64,000 bases of DNA, taken from the NCBI GenBank assembly GCA_964537055.1, contig CAZHYV010000002.1, positions 228,455-292,454 of the forward strand, read 5' to 3'. The DNA is from CAZHYV01 sp964537055 (GTDB lineage: Bacteria > Myxococcota_A > Polyangia > Palsa-1104 > JAEUJZ01). The position numbers and the translations under genes were made by a program. The notes beneath the pieces were generated by a model. It did no database searches. It was given only the letters and a program-made list of their open reading frames with translations, and was not told where the DNA came from. Each line of letters opens with the position of its first letter. Within the stretch, counting starts at the first letter, position 1. Of this stretch, positions 27,005 through 36,299 are shown piece after piece.

Positions 27005-28432
27005 CTAAGCCGCTGATCGAACTCGACTGGGAAGACAAGCGTTCTCTTTTTCGTGTGGATGCGTGGTCTCTTTTCCACAAGCTTGCTCAATAGCTTCGGC
27101 GATTTCTTTTGCGTGGGCCAAAATGACATCATGATCAGGGCCTTCAAGCATGATCCGCGCTTCATTCTCAGTACCTGAATATCGTACAAGAACGCGCCCC
27201 TCGTTGCCTAGCTTTGTGGTTGCTGCATCCATTAAATGTGTCACCTTTGGCAAAGTAGAGAGGGGTGGCTTGCTACTTACTTTCACATTGACCAACACTT
27301 GCGGGTACAGCTTTAGAATCTGAGTAAGATCGGTAAGAGCTTTTCCTTGCTCGATCATTTCGGCCAAAATCTGAAGCGCGGCAATCATTCCATCGCCCGT
27401 CGTCATGTGGTCTAAAAAAACAATGTGGCCCGACTGTTCTCCTCCTAAGTTGTAGCCTGCATTCCTCATTTCTTCTACCACATAACGGTCTCCTACCTTG
27501 GTCCTAACCAGTGTGCCCCCTAGGGAGGTAAGGGCCCGCTCTAATCCAAGGTTTGACATTACCGTCGCCACAAGGGTGTTTTTTTTCAGTTTTCCAAGAC
27601 GCAATAAACGCTGCGCACAAAGGGCCAAAATCGTATCTCCGTGGACAAGCTGGCCCCGATGATCCACAAATACAATGCGGTCTGCATCTCCGTCTAAAGC
27701 AATACCCACATCCGCCCCCTTTTCGCGAACAGCCTGGGCTAGATTCTGCGGATAGAGTGCGCCACATTGGTCATTAATATTTTTCCCGTTGGGTGTATTG
27801 GCTAGTGTATACACAGTGGCACCAAGCTCTTGAAGGACCATGGGGGCCACCTTGTAGCCAGCACCGTTGGCACAATCGACGACGATCTTAAGCCCGTCCA
27901 GGGAGAGATTCGAGGGAAAGGAAGATTTTAAGAATACAATGTAGCGACCTCGTGCATCTTCGATGCGCATCGCTTTCCCGACATCCGCGGCCGAGGGACG
28001 ATTTTGGTCAAGCTCACCTCCAGCCATAAGCTGTTCGATTTGCGCTTCAACGGCGTCGGGTAGTTTAAAGCCATCGGCGGCGAAAATCTTAATGCCATTG
28101 TCCTGGTAAGGGTTGTGACTGGCCGAGATCACAACCCCTGCATCCAATCGCATGGACGACGTTAAAAATGCAATTCCTGGCGTGGGTAGCGGCCCGCATA
28201 GCCATACGTCGGCCCCCATCGAACATAGCCCTGAGGCCAGCGCTTGCTCGAAGAGATACCCTGAAAGACGAGTATCTTTCCCAATTACCACCTTTCCCCT
28301 GTGCCCAGGACGGCAAAAAACGTACGCGATGGCTCGGCCAAGACGCATGGCGGTTTCAGGAGTCATTGGCTCTACGTTCGTTAACCCTCGAATTCCGTCC
28401 GTACCAAAAAGATGTCGAATTGGTGATTTCAT
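27005..28432 (-). CDS. glmM: Phosphoglucosamine mutase
   Basis: The 475-residue protein converts glucosamine-6-phosphate to glucosamine-1-phosphate for peptidoglycan and LPS. It has the N-terminal LFGTDGIRG, the phospho-serine loop VISASHNPYQDNGIK, metal loop DGDADR and the sugar-binding GEQSGH. ATG 28432 is chosen because the family starts at KSPIRHLFGTDG; the longer frame to 28489 adds a hydrophobic leader with no homology. It precedes hemW with only 3 bp between them. The short C-terminal tail is family-atypical. Confidence 0.95.
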   Translation of the reverse strand: MKSPIRHLFGTDGIRGLTNVEPMTPETAMRLGRAIAYVFCRPGHRGKVVIGKDTRLSGYLFEQALASGLCSMGADVWLCGPLPTPGIAFLTSSMRLDAGVVISASHNPYQDNGIKIFAADGFKLPDAVEAQIEQLMAGGELDQNRPSAADVGKAMRIEDARGRYIVFLKSSFPSNLSLDGLKIVVDCANGAGYKVAPMVLQELGATVYTLANTPNGKNINDQCGALYPQNLAQAVREKGADVGIALDGDADRIVFVDHRGQLVHGDTILALCAQRLLRLGKLKKNTLVATVMSNLGLERALTSLGGTLVRTKVGDRYVVEEMRNAGYNLGGEQSGHIVFLDHMTTGDGMIAALQILAEMIEQGKALTDLTQILKLYPQVLVNVKVSSKPPLSTLPKVTHLMDAATTKLGNEGRVLVRYSGTENEARIMLEGPDHDVILAHAKEIAEAIEQACGKETTHPHEKENACLPSRVRSAA

Positions 28433-28519
28433 AATTCGCACTTGTCCTAAATAAAAAATGAGAATAACGTAAACTAACAAGAACCCCAAATTCTTTACTT
28501 TAACGTACTAGGATCTCTT

Positions 28520-30181
28520 ATGGTTCCACAATTCTTTTCACAAATGCCCCTGCCCTTGCAGTTGCTTCACGCGATCTTGGGTAAGACATCCATCGGGCAG
28601 AGCGGTTCGGTGTTCCTGGGAACAACGTCTTTGCTCTGGATGGTGGCCCTACTTCTGTTAGGTCTGTTTCTCCTTTGGATGTTCCGAAATCCTCGTTCAG
28701 AGGTAAGCGCTCTAAATTTCGGAAAGGACCGGCTAAAGTCCTCGCAAAAGTATGTGTCAAAGGTCACATTTACAGAGGTGGCTGGCTATCAGGAGGCCAA
28801 GGAAGAATTAAAGGAGGTCATCGGTTGGCTGAGACCATCAAAGCCCTTTCGGAATATCTTAGGTAGGATTCCCCATGGAATTTTACTGATGGGTCCCCCG
28901 GGAACGGGAAAAACGCTGCTTGCCAAAGCCGTTGCTGGAGAAGCCCAGGTCCCATTTTTTTCACTAAGTGGGGCTGAATTTGTCGAAATGTATGTTGGAT
29001 TAGGAGCCGCCCGAGTTCGGGATTTGTTCTCCCAAGCCCGAGAGAAAGCGCCGTGTATTGTCTTTATTGATGAGCTGGATGCCATCGGGAGAGTCCGTAG
29101 CCCAAGAGAAAATAAGAATCCTCATGAAGAGCGAGAACAAACGTTAAATCAGCTTTTGGTGGAGATGGATGGATTCCGTTCCGAAGAAATGGTTGTTGTG
29201 ATTGCTGCGACCAATCGACCTGAGGTTTTGGATCCAGCTCTTTTGCGCGCAGGAAGGTTTGACCGCCAGCTTGTGGTAGATTACCCCATCCTTGTCGACA
29301 GAGTGGATATCTTAAAGGCGCATGCTGCGAAGTTGCCGTTAGGAGAAGATATTTCTTTCGAGGAGATCGCCTATGCTACGTCGGGATTCTCAGGGGCTGA
29401 CCTAGCACAGCTAGTGAACGAAGCAAGCATCCTGGCATTCCGCCGAGGGAGTGAACAAGTATCTCAGGAAGATCTCCAGCGAGCGCTCAAACAGGTACTT
29501 CTAGGGAAAGAGCATCATTCGAAAAAGCTCTCCCCGCAAGAAAAACGGAGCGCTGCCTACTACGAATGCGGCCAGATGCTTGTTCGTATGCTTCTTTCCT
29601 CTTCCTCAGAACCATCATCTGTTCGGAGGAGCGTTAGTATTATTCCCAGGTTCCGGTCGGGCCTCGATCTAAAATTGCGTTCCCTGCCAGATCCAGAGCG
29701 AGGAGAGGAGGCTAGATTTACTAGCATTGAAAGCGTACGAGAGCAGATCATCATTCTTCTTGGAGGACGAGCCGCGGAACAAGAATGGACAGGATCGATC
29801 TCGGGTCGTTCGCGAGACGCGTTAAGACGAGCTACCCAGCTTGCGCGCAAATTGATTATCGAATTTGGAATTTCTGCAAGTTTAGGCCTCCAAGCCTTTC
29901 GGGCTGGCTCTTTGGCCTTCTTAGATGAGCACGACGAAAGTATGCTGCCCCTTAGCGAGCATATCCGTCAAGAAATTGACAATGAGACCAAGTGTCTTCT
30001 TGAGGATCTGTATGCACAGGCCTGCTCACTGATTCGTCCGTATAAGAACCAAGCGGATCAAGCCGTTTCTGAGCTTATAGTCAAAGAGACCCTAGAAGAA
30101 GCTCAATTTCGTCAGATCTTTTCTCTACATAGAGGGCAAATCGCTCACATAGGTTCCAAGGTAGCGATCTCTGTACCGTAA
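28520..30181 (+). CDS. FtsH-like AAA+ membrane protein lacking the zinc-protease motif
   Basis: The 553-residue protein has one transmembrane helix (about 38-57), an AAA+ domain with Walker A GPPGTGKT (125-132), Walker B VFIDELDA and the SRH (TNRP...GRFDRQ), then a region aligning with the M41 peptidase. The catalytic HEAGH motif is YECGQ (residues 348-352), so both zinc-binding histidines and no alternative ones are present. The third ligand aspartate (about 433) remains. FtsH usually has two N-terminal helices around a periplasmic domain; here the first and the periplasmic part are absent. ATG has AGGA upstream. It should bind ATP and remodel proteins but cannot degrade them. A true FtsH is likely elsewhere in the genome. 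Confidence 0.88.
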   Translation: MVPQFFSQMPLPLQLLHAILGKTSIGQSGSVFLGTTSLLWMVALLLLGLFLLWMFRNPRSEVSALNFGKDRLKSSQKYVSKVTFTEVAGYQEAKEELKEVIGWLRPSKPFRNILGRIPHGILLMGPPGTGKTLLAKAVAGEAQVPFFSLSGAEFVEMYVGLGAARVRDLFSQAREKAPCIVFIDELDAIGRVRSPRENKNPHEEREQTLNQLLVEMDGFRSEEMVVVIAATNRPEVLDPALLRAGRFDRQLVVDYPILVDRVDILKAHAAKLPLGEDISFEEIAYATSGFSGADLAQLVNEASILAFRRGSEQVSQEDLQRALKQVLLGKEHHSKKLSPQEKRSAAYYECGQMLVRMLLSSSSEPSSVRRSVSIIPRFRSGLDLKLRSLPDPERGEEARFTSIESVREQIIILLGGRAAEQEWTGSISGRSRDALRRATQLARKLIIEFGISASLGLQAFRAGSLAFLDEHDESMLPLSEHIRQEIDNETKCLLEDLYAQACSLIRPYKNQADQAVSELIVKETLEEAQFRQIFSLHRGQIAHIGSKVAISVP

Positions 30182-30214
30182 AGCCTGAAAACCCCCTTGA
30201 CAACCTACATAGTT

Positions 30215-30243
30215 TTGGTGTTTACTGTTCATGTAATTATACT
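30215..30243 (+). promoter_or_regulatory. Candidate sigma-70 promoter for the RHH gene
   Basis: TTGGTG (30215-30220), 17-bp spacer and TATACT (30238-30243) lie just upstream of the start at 30268. A TTGACA a little further upstream (about 30197) has no good -10 at the right distance. It is a sequence match only. Confidence 0.35.
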
Positions 30244-30267
30244 ATTTATTCATATCATGGAGGGTTC

Positions 30268-30480
30268 ATGGCCGGGTCCGATAAACGTAAACAAAGCCTC
30301 TACTTCCCAGAGGAAATGTTGCGTGAAATTCAAGAAGAAGCCACAAGACAAGATAGATCTTTATCTTGGATTGTACAAAAAGCATGGAAGATTGCACGGA
30401 AGGAAATTGTTAGATACCCATCTGTAAACGAACTCACAGGTCCTGATGAGGATGATGAGCGCGGTGCAGAAGAGGAGTAG
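30268..30480 (+). CDS. Small ribbon-helix-helix protein resembling family TIGR04563
   Basis: The 70-residue protein has a ribbon-helix-helix plan (KRKQSLYFPEEMLREIQEEA, then RSLSWIVQKAWK) and an acidic C-terminus. It closely resembles the small family TIGR04563 known mainly from myxobacteria, which supports a myxobacterial source. Such proteins usually bind DNA as dimers. ATG 30268 has a strong GGAGG site. It is followed by the hydrolase gene after 52 bp. Its target is unknown; the ribbon strand KQSLYFP fits DNA contact. Confidence 0.75.
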   Translation: MAGSDKRKQSLYFPEEMLREIQEEATRQDRSLSWIVQKAWKIARKEIVRYPSVNELTGPDEDDERGAEEE

Positions 30481-30532
30481 AGTTTAAAAGCCGAACGAGT
30501 CAAAGAACCAAGAGCAAATACAAGGTTGCCCT

Positions 30533-31408
30533 ATGCTAATAAAAAACCGAAGCGGCTTTGTGATTGCTGATGACGGAACTCCCATCTATTACGAAACCTT
30601 TGGAAAACCTCACCCTGCTCGTACTCTGATCTTTTGTGATGGTATAGGATGTGATGGTTACATCTGGAAATACCTTTACCAGGTGCTCAAAGAAGACTAC
30701 CGCTTGATCCACCTTCACTACCGTGGGCATGGAAAGACCCCTGCTCCAAAACAAAAATCTCATATCACGATTGCCCATTTGGCCGATGATGTGGCTGCGG
30801 TACTGGATGCTTGTGAAGTCAAAGAGGCAATCCTGTTTGGACACTCCATGGGGGTGCAAGTGGGATTAGAGACCTACCGGCGGCACCCTCGAAGGGTTAT
30901 TGGCCTGGGGTTACTCTGTGGAAGTTACCGTGATCTGGTCCGGATGTTTAAAGGGCAGAGCACGCTGGAAGAATTTTTGCCCTGGATCAGGAAAATTGTT
31001 GAGCTTGCTCCAAGGGCTAGCAATTTTCTTTGGAGAAAGATACTCCCTTCCATGCTGGCATACAAGTTGGCGATGAAGGTAGAGGTGAATGGAAGGTTGG
31101 TTCATCAAGAAGACTTTTTCCCTTACCTTGAGGGGATGGCTCGTATCGACGTTCGTTTGTTCTTTGATATGTTAGAGGCTGCTGGAAAGTATTCTGCCGA
31201 GGATATGCTTGGCAGTATCAAAGTGCCAGTCCTTATTTTAGCAGGCCGACTTGATTCCTTTACGCCCGTCTCTCTATCCCAAGAGATGCACAAGCGCATT
31301 TTAGGTTCAGATTTTTATATCATTGAAGAGGGATCGCACACTGCTCCGATAGAGCGCTCTCTTGAAGTGACAAGTAAAGTGAACGAATTTCTTTTAAAGC
31401 AATTCTAA
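30533..31408 (+). CDS. Alpha/beta-hydrolase
   Basis: The 291-residue protein has nucleophile motif GHSMG (near residue 104), an acidic residue in LAGRLDSFTP and histidine in EEGSHTAP, so the triad is complete. It is cytoplasmic with no signal peptide. It may be an esterase or epoxide/haloalkane-type hydrolase; the substrate is not deducible. The start ATG has AAGG upstream. It lies downstream of the RHH gene and upstream of uvrC. Confidence 0.85.
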   Translation: MLIKNRSGFVIADDGTPIYYETFGKPHPARTLIFCDGIGCDGYIWKYLYQVLKEDYRLIHLHYRGHGKTPAPKQKSHITIAHLADDVAAVLDACEVKEAILFGHSMGVQVGLETYRRHPRRVIGLGLLCGSYRDLVRMFKGQSTLEEFLPWIRKIVELAPRASNFLWRKILPSMLAYKLAMKVEVNGRLVHQEDFFPYLEGMARIDVRLFFDMLEAAGKYSAEDMLGSIKVPVLILAGRLDSFTPVSLSQEMHKRILGSDFYIIEEGSHTAPIERSLEVTSKVNEFLLKQF

Positions 31409-31506
31409 CCCGTTCTTCGTCTCATTTGCCCCTCGTCTCACCTGAGGTCCATCGTTACGAAAATCTTCCCCCTTTTCCCCCATCCTAGGTATAGTACGTA
31501 TCATTC

Positions 31507-33648
31507 ATGGAAACGAAAAAAGAGGATACGCTGCCTCCGATAAACGCGCATATTCAGGAGATCTTGTCTGGGATCTTGCCCGAGCCTGGGGTGTATCTTA
31601 TGAAAGACCACCAGGGCCGGGTTATCTATGTAGGAAAGGCACAAAATTTAAGACACAGGGTGCGGTCCTATTTTAATCGTTCCGGAGATGAACGGAGGTT
31701 TGTCTCTCTGCTTGATCGCTTGGTCGCACAAATTGAGACGATTATCACGAACAATGAAAAAGAGGCACTTCTTCTAGAAAACAACCTGATAAAAAAATAT
31801 AAACCTAGGTTTAATGTTAAACTGGTCGATGACAAAAACTATTTAGTCTTGCGGTTGGATCCGAAGGCAAAGTATCCCCGTCTTGAGGTTGTACGGAAGA
31901 TCCAGCGGGATGGGGCTCGGTATTTCGGGCCCTACCATTCTGCCGGCTCTTGCAGGCAAACCCTGAAGGTAGTAAATCGTCATTTCAAGCTAAGAACCTG
32001 CACTGACCAGGTGATGGCCCATCGGTCAAGACCTTGTTTGCAATACCAGATTAAGCGGTGTGATGCGCCCTGTGTCTACCCTATCTCTGAGGAAAAATAT
32101 CACGAGCAAGTGAATGATGTAACCTTGTTTTTGGAAGGGAAGGACGCTGAGCTGATCAACCGCCTGAGAGAGAGGATGAAGGAATCGGCTCGAGAGATGG
32201 CCTTTGAAACAGCCGCTTCGCTACGAGATCAAATTCAAGCCCTAGAAAAAACTTTGGAAGAGCAGAGAGTGATCTCTACAGAGTTTATAGACCAGGATAT
32301 CTTTGGGCTATACCGGAAGGCAGACGAGTTAACCATCGCTGTTTTGCATGTTAGGCAGGGGAAGTTGATAGGGCATCGGACCTATTTCTTTCAGGACCAA
32401 GAATTTCCTGATGAAGAAGCGATTTCTTCATTTATCGGCCTTTACTACGATTTTGGCAACGTTGTGCCTGATGAGGTGCTTTTGCCTTTGCAGATTGAAG
32501 ACCGGGCTGCCAAAGAAGAGTGGTTGCGAGAACAAGGTTCTCAAAAGCCAGGACGGCACCGCAAGGTCGTGCTTCTTTCTCCACAACGTGGGGATAAAAT
32601 AAAATTGGTAGAACTTGCGAACAAAAATGCGGCCGCAGCTTATCAGAGCAAACGTCATCGACACGACGATATCGAGGAATCCCTTGGGAAACTACAAAAG
32701 CGACTCGGGCTGAAGCGCATCCCAAGGCGGATTGAGTGTTACGATATCTCTCACCTGCAGGGCACTTATACCGTTGCTTCGCGGGTTGTTTTTGTAGATG
32801 GCGAGCCAGCAAAAAGCGAATATCGAACCTATAAAATCAAAACGAGCAAAAATGATGACTTTGCCTCAATGTATGAGGTGATGGCTCGTCGTTTCCGACG
32901 GGCAAAGGGCATCCTAGAGCAAGCAGAGAGTGCCCAAGAAGACTCTACAGCCGATGCGTGGGCCCTTCCAGATTTGATCGTCATCGATGGAGGCAAAGGG
33001 CAGCTGGCCAGTGCTTGGGCAGCTGCCAAAGACATGGGAATGGATCTTTCGACGATGGATATGATTGGTCTGGCCAAAGAGAGAGAGGATGAAAGCGGCA
33101 CGACCCAACCAGATCGGGTCTTTTTACCGCGCGTCAAAGATCCTATCAAACTGCGGACCAACACCGTAGAGATGTTTGTTCTTTCACAAATCCGTGATGA
33201 AGCGCACCGATTCGCTGTTACGTTTCATAAGAACCAACGGTCGAAGCAATCCATCCGATCAAAATTGAGTGACATCCCTGGCATTGGACCTAGGCGGCAG
33301 AAGGAGCTTTTGAAAAAGTTTGGCAGTATCAAAAGAATCCAGGCTGCCAAGATAGAAGAGCTCGCCACCGTAAATGGGATGAATATGGTGGCCGCCAAAG
33401 CGGTGCTTGATTCGCTAGGCAGCCCTCCAGCAGGGATGGAGCAGATTGATGTACAAGCACAGAAGCTTGCGCAAGAACGAGATTTTGTGCAAAAGCAAAG
33501 GGGCGAGGATTCTCCGCAAGAGATGTTGGACGTAGCAGAAGAACAAGCTCAATCTGAATGGGTAGCCGAGAATGCTGCTGAAGAAGAGCTGGAGCAGTTA
33601 GAGGATGCGTCGAAATTTTGCGAAGATGGAGAAATTGGAGTAAAGTAA
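31507..33648 (+). CDS. uvrC: Excinuclease ABC subunit C
   Basis: The 713-residue protein cuts DNA on both sides of a lesion during nucleotide excision repair. It has an N-terminal GIY-YIG endonuclease (PGVYLMKD...IYVGKA), a UVR domain near 215-245, the RNase H-like domain (ECYDISHLQGTYTVAS) and a C-terminal double helix-hairpin-helix (IPGIGPRRQKELLKKFGSIKRIQAA). The last about 90 residues form an extra acidic, Gln/Glu-rich tail. A TATAGT hexamer ends 11 bp before the ATG and no ribosome binding site is seen, so the mRNA may be nearly leaderless. Confidence 0.95.
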   Translation: METKKEDTLPPINAHIQEILSGILPEPGVYLMKDHQGRVIYVGKAQNLRHRVRSYFNRSGDERRFVSLLDRLVAQIETIITNNEKEALLLENNLIKKYKPRFNVKLVDDKNYLVLRLDPKAKYPRLEVVRKIQRDGARYFGPYHSAGSCRQTLKVVNRHFKLRTCTDQVMAHRSRPCLQYQIKRCDAPCVYPISEEKYHEQVNDVTLFLEGKDAELINRLRERMKESAREMAFETAASLRDQIQALEKTLEEQRVISTEFIDQDIFGLYRKADELTIAVLHVRQGKLIGHRTYFFQDQEFPDEEAISSFIGLYYDFGNVVPDEVLLPLQIEDRAAKEEWLREQGSQKPGRHRKVVLLSPQRGDKIKLVELANKNAAAAYQSKRHRHDDIEESLGKLQKRLGLKRIPRRIECYDISHLQGTYTVASRVVFVDGEPAKSEYRTYKIKTSKNDDFASMYEVMARRFRRAKGILEQAESAQEDSTADAWALPDLIVIDGGKGQLASAWAAAKDMGMDLSTMDMIGLAKEREDESGTTQPDRVFLPRVKDPIKLRTNTVEMFVLSQIRDEAHRFAVTFHKNQRSKQSIRSKLSDIPGIGPRRQKELLKKFGSIKRIQAAKIEELATVNGMNMVAAKAVLDSLGSPPAGMEQIDVQAQKLAQERDFVQKQRGEDSPQEMLDVAEEQAQSEWVAENAAEEELEQLEDASKFCEDGEIGVK

Positions 33649-33709
33649 CCAAGGTTAACTCACAGAAGTGTAAGTTACGGAAGTACGTGTTGGGAAACAA
33701 GGAGGTTCT

Positions 33710-34099
33710 ATGAAAAGGTTGATTTTATTTGCACTGCTTGCGGTTTCTATTCTAGGTGGCTCTTCCATGGCTTTGGCACAAGACTATGGGGATGGGGCGG
33801 TAGAGTTTGTTCCACCTCCGGACGTATCGGTGACGATTCCTCTTCCACGTCCTTGGCGTCCCGTATACCGGCGGTGTCCTCGGGGTTCTGTTTTTATCCC
33901 AGGGCAGTGGAGCTGGAATGGAGCTTCCTGGGATTGGCTTGAGGGGAGTTGCCAACTTGTCCAGGTAGGACGTGTCTATGTAGCTCCGCGCTATGTAACC
34001 CGTCGGGGCGTGGTGATCTACCGTCCAGGTCACTGGATGCCGGTTCCTCGCCGTGGGTATGGATATGGCCCTCGTGGACACCATAGGTATCACAGATAA
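33710..34099 (+). CDS. Secreted YXWGXW-type small protein
   Basis: The 129-residue protein has a signal peptide (cleavage near ALA-QDYG, about residue 23), a Pro-rich stretch and a tryptophan-containing core (FIPGQWSWNGASWDWLEGSC, then RPGHWMPVPRRG), ending in Arg/His/Gly-rich sequence. Exported proteins with tryptophan repeats of this kind are widespread; their role is unknown. ATG has AAGGAGG directly upstream. Confidence 0.75.
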   Translation: MKRLILFALLAVSILGGSSMALAQDYGDGAVEFVPPPDVSVTIPLPRPWRPVYRRCPRGSVFIPGQWSWNGASWDWLEGSCQLVQVGRVYVAPRYVTRRGVVIYRPGHWMPVPRRGYGYGPRGHHRYHR

Positions 34100-34156
34100 G
34101 ATTAGACATTCTAGACAAGACCCATCTTTTTCGATGAGGTAGAGAAGAGACCTTCT

Positions 34157-35182
34157 ATGTTACGCATCTTTACCAGAAGCCTAGCGTTCGTTTTGGGCCT
34201 CTTTTCTTTAGCGAATTTTCTTCACACCTCCTCAAGTCCTGGTTTAAATCCAAACCTTCTCTGGATCGATCTTCGATTTTTGACTCGGCTTGCGCAAAGC
34301 ATACTTTTGCTAGGCAGCGGTATTAGCTTCTTAGGAGTCTTTTTCTTTCTTACGAAATACAGAAGGGGCTCGGTTCTTTTTTGTATCGCTCCGATGCTTT
34401 TGTGGATCGGCGCTGTGCACAACACCATCCAGTACTATGCCTTGTGTAGAAATCACGAAATCTACCATGCCCCACTCCTTCCCTTTTCTCTCTTCGTTGC
34501 CTTGGGTCTTTTGCTAATCCTCGTTGGTGTTCTTGCCTATGCTTTGCCTAAGAAGATTCATTTAAAGCAGCAGTTCGCTTCGCAACCCAATTCTCGTTGG
34601 GTGATGCGAGTTCTTCTAGGGATAAGCTTTGTGGCTCTAGGAATGGTAGGGGTTCCCGTGCTGCAAATGCTGACATTAGGAAGGACGGATTTTAGGCGGC
34701 CTGCAGATGTCGTGGTCGTGTTTGGCGCTCACACTTATGCAGATGGGCGCCTTTCCATGACCCTGCAAAATCGAGTCCGAACCGCCTGTGAGCTTTATCG
34801 TTTAGGCTATGTACAGAGGTTAATTTTTTCAGGCGGACCGGGTGAGGGACGGATCCATGAGACGGAGGCCATGCGAGACTTTGCCATCAAGCTTGGGGTG
34901 TCCTCTGACGATATTCTTTTAGATCGAGGAGGAATCAATACGCAAGCTACGGTGCAGAATACGATAGAGATATTTCGGCAAAAGAACCTCCAAAGGATTT
35001 TGGTCGTCAGCGACTTTTCTCATGTTGTGAGAATTAAGCTTACGTACGCATTCGCAGGACAAACTGTCTACACCGTTCCTGCACAGGGGTGGCGGCCTAA
35101 GTCGCTGATCTTATTCCAGATGGGTCGTGAAGTCGCAGCTCTTTGGCTCTACTACATACGAGGGCTGACCTCTTCCTCGTGA
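34157..35182 (+). CDS. YdcF/SanA-like DUF218 membrane protein
   Basis: The 341-residue protein has four hydrophobic helices (within residues 1-175), then a DUF218 domain (about 185-335). Conserved points are VVVFGAH near 192, GGPGEG, ETEAM and the IFRQKNLQRILVVSDFSHV segment. Relatives such as SanA and ElyC affect envelope barrier function. There is no signal of degeneration. It is followed closely by the VOC gene. Confidence 0.8.
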   Translation: MLRIFTRSLAFVLGLFSLANFLHTSSSPGLNPNLLWIDLRFLTRLAQSILLLGSGISFLGVFFFLTKYRRGSVLFCIAPMLLWIGAVHNTIQYYALCRNHEIYHAPLLPFSLFVALGLLLILVGVLAYALPKKIHLKQQFASQPNSRWVMRVLLGISFVALGMVGVPVLQMLTLGRTDFRRPADVVVVFGAHTYADGRLSMTLQNRVRTACELYRLGYVQRLIFSGGPGEGRIHETEAMRDFAIKLGVSSDDILLDRGGINTQATVQNTIEIFRQKNLQRILVVSDFSHVVRIKLTYAFAGQTVYTVPAQGWRPKSLILFQMGREVAALWLYYIRGLTSSS

Positions 35183-35291
35183 GAATATGGGAAGAGGTAC
35201 TTCGGGAATAAGGCTAACAGTTTTTATGTTAGCGGCCTTGTCCGCATGGTTTCTGTTGCCATCCAGAAGTCAGCTTGCTAAGCAGAAAGAT

Positions 35292-35723
35292 ATGGAACCA
35301 AGATTAAATATAATCACCCTGGGGGTAAGTGATGTAAAGCGATCCATCCGTTTTTATCAACACGGGTTGGGTTTCCCCCTTTCCTCTGCAAGTATGGATG
35401 ATGTTGCATTCTTTTCGGTGGGCGGGGTTGTGCTTGCCCTTTATCCAAAGGCAGCTCTGGCTGAGGATGCTCAGTTGCCATTGCGTGTGAGCGAAGGTTT
35501 CGGGGGTATGACCCTTGCCCATAATGTGAGAACGAGGGAAGAGGTGGATCGGATTCTAGAAGAGGTAGTTTCTGCAGGGGCAACTCTGCTCAAGCCTGCA
35601 CAGGATGTCTTTTGGGGAGGACGCTCCGGCTACTTTGCTGATCCTGATGGGTATCCGTGGGAAGTGGCTTGGAACCCACATTTTCCCCTAGATGCAGAAG
35701 GAAAAATTAAGTTGCCCAAATAA
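35292..35723 (+). CDS. VOC-family (glyoxalase/dioxygenase-like) protein
   Basis: The 143-residue core has the paired betaalphabetabetabeta modules of the vicinal-oxygen-chelate fold (LNIITLGVSDVKRSIRFYQHGLGFPL and a C-terminal YFADPDGYPWEVAWN). The frame is open upstream to ATG 35187, which would add a hydrophobic leader (RLTVFMLAALSAWFLL); VOC proteins normally lack one, so ATG 35292 is preferred. The reaction is unknown. It starts about 110 bp after the YdcF-like gene. Confidence 0.75.
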   Translation: MEPRLNIITLGVSDVKRSIRFYQHGLGFPLSSASMDDVAFFSVGGVVLALYPKAALAEDAQLPLRVSEGFGGMTLAHNVRTREEVDRILEEVVSAGATLLKPAQDVFWGGRSGYFADPDGYPWEVAWNPHFPLDAEGKIKLPK

Positions 35724-35768
35724 GGCTGGATGCCCTACTCTGCCAGCATTGTTGGCTGGCTGTATGGC

Positions 35769-36299
35769 CTACTTCCCGCCAGCGTCGACTTTGCGGATGA
35801 CTTCGTTGGTGAGGTCGTTCTCGCTTTGTTCAGGCCAGAGAACGGCATCTTTTTGCAGGATCATGGTATATTTTCCCTCTTGGCCGAGGCTTGCAATGAC
35901 CTTAAGAATTCTCTCCATAAGTGGTTTGCTCATAGAGGCCTCTTTGTTTGCAAATTCCTGCTGTGCTTTGGCGGCTGATTCCTGAAGTTGAGCCACCTTC
36001 TGAGCAAACTCAGCCCGTTTCTTTTGGAATGCGTCTGGGGTTAAGATCGACTGATTTTTTGCTAGATCAGCCTCTTGTGCCTCAAGCTCTTTCCTTTTCC
36101 CTTCAAACTCTTTTTGTTTTTTTTCAGCTTCAGCTTTTAGCTTAGCAACAATACCTTTTCCTTCTTTGCACTCTTCCATAACCCGACGTGCATTGACCAC
36201 CGCAATTTTCACTTCAGCAAAACTAGGCACAGCGATGCCGAGAACAGAAAGAGCGATAGCAAGTTTGGATAACATCATTGTCTTATGAGATCGGAACAT
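35769..36299 (-). CDS. skp: Skp/OmpH-family periplasmic chaperone
   Basis: The 176-residue protein has a signal peptide (LSKLAIALSVLGIAVPSFA, cleavage near residue 28), then VKIAVVNARRVMEEC and a long coiled coil rich in Lys/Glu/Gln (about 45-130). This is the plan of Skp, which holds unfolded outer membrane proteins in the periplasm. ATG has AAGGAG. It lies divergent from the SurA-like gene, so both steps of outer membrane protein escort are here. Confidence 0.88.
   Translation of the reverse strand: MFRSHKTMMLSKLAIALSVLGIAVPSFAEVKIAVVNARRVMEECKEGKGIVAKLKAEAEKKQKEFEGKRKELEAQEADLAKNQSILTPDAFQKKRAEFAQKVAQLQESAAKAQQEFANKEASMSKPLMERILKVIASLGQEGKYTMILQKDAVLWPEQSENDLTNEVIRKVDAGGK

Noticed and set aside
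30197..30427. Plus-strand 76-codon ORF overlapping the RHH gene
   Set aside because: It is in another frame, starts within the promoter and lacks a ribosome site, whereas the RHH frame has GGAGG.
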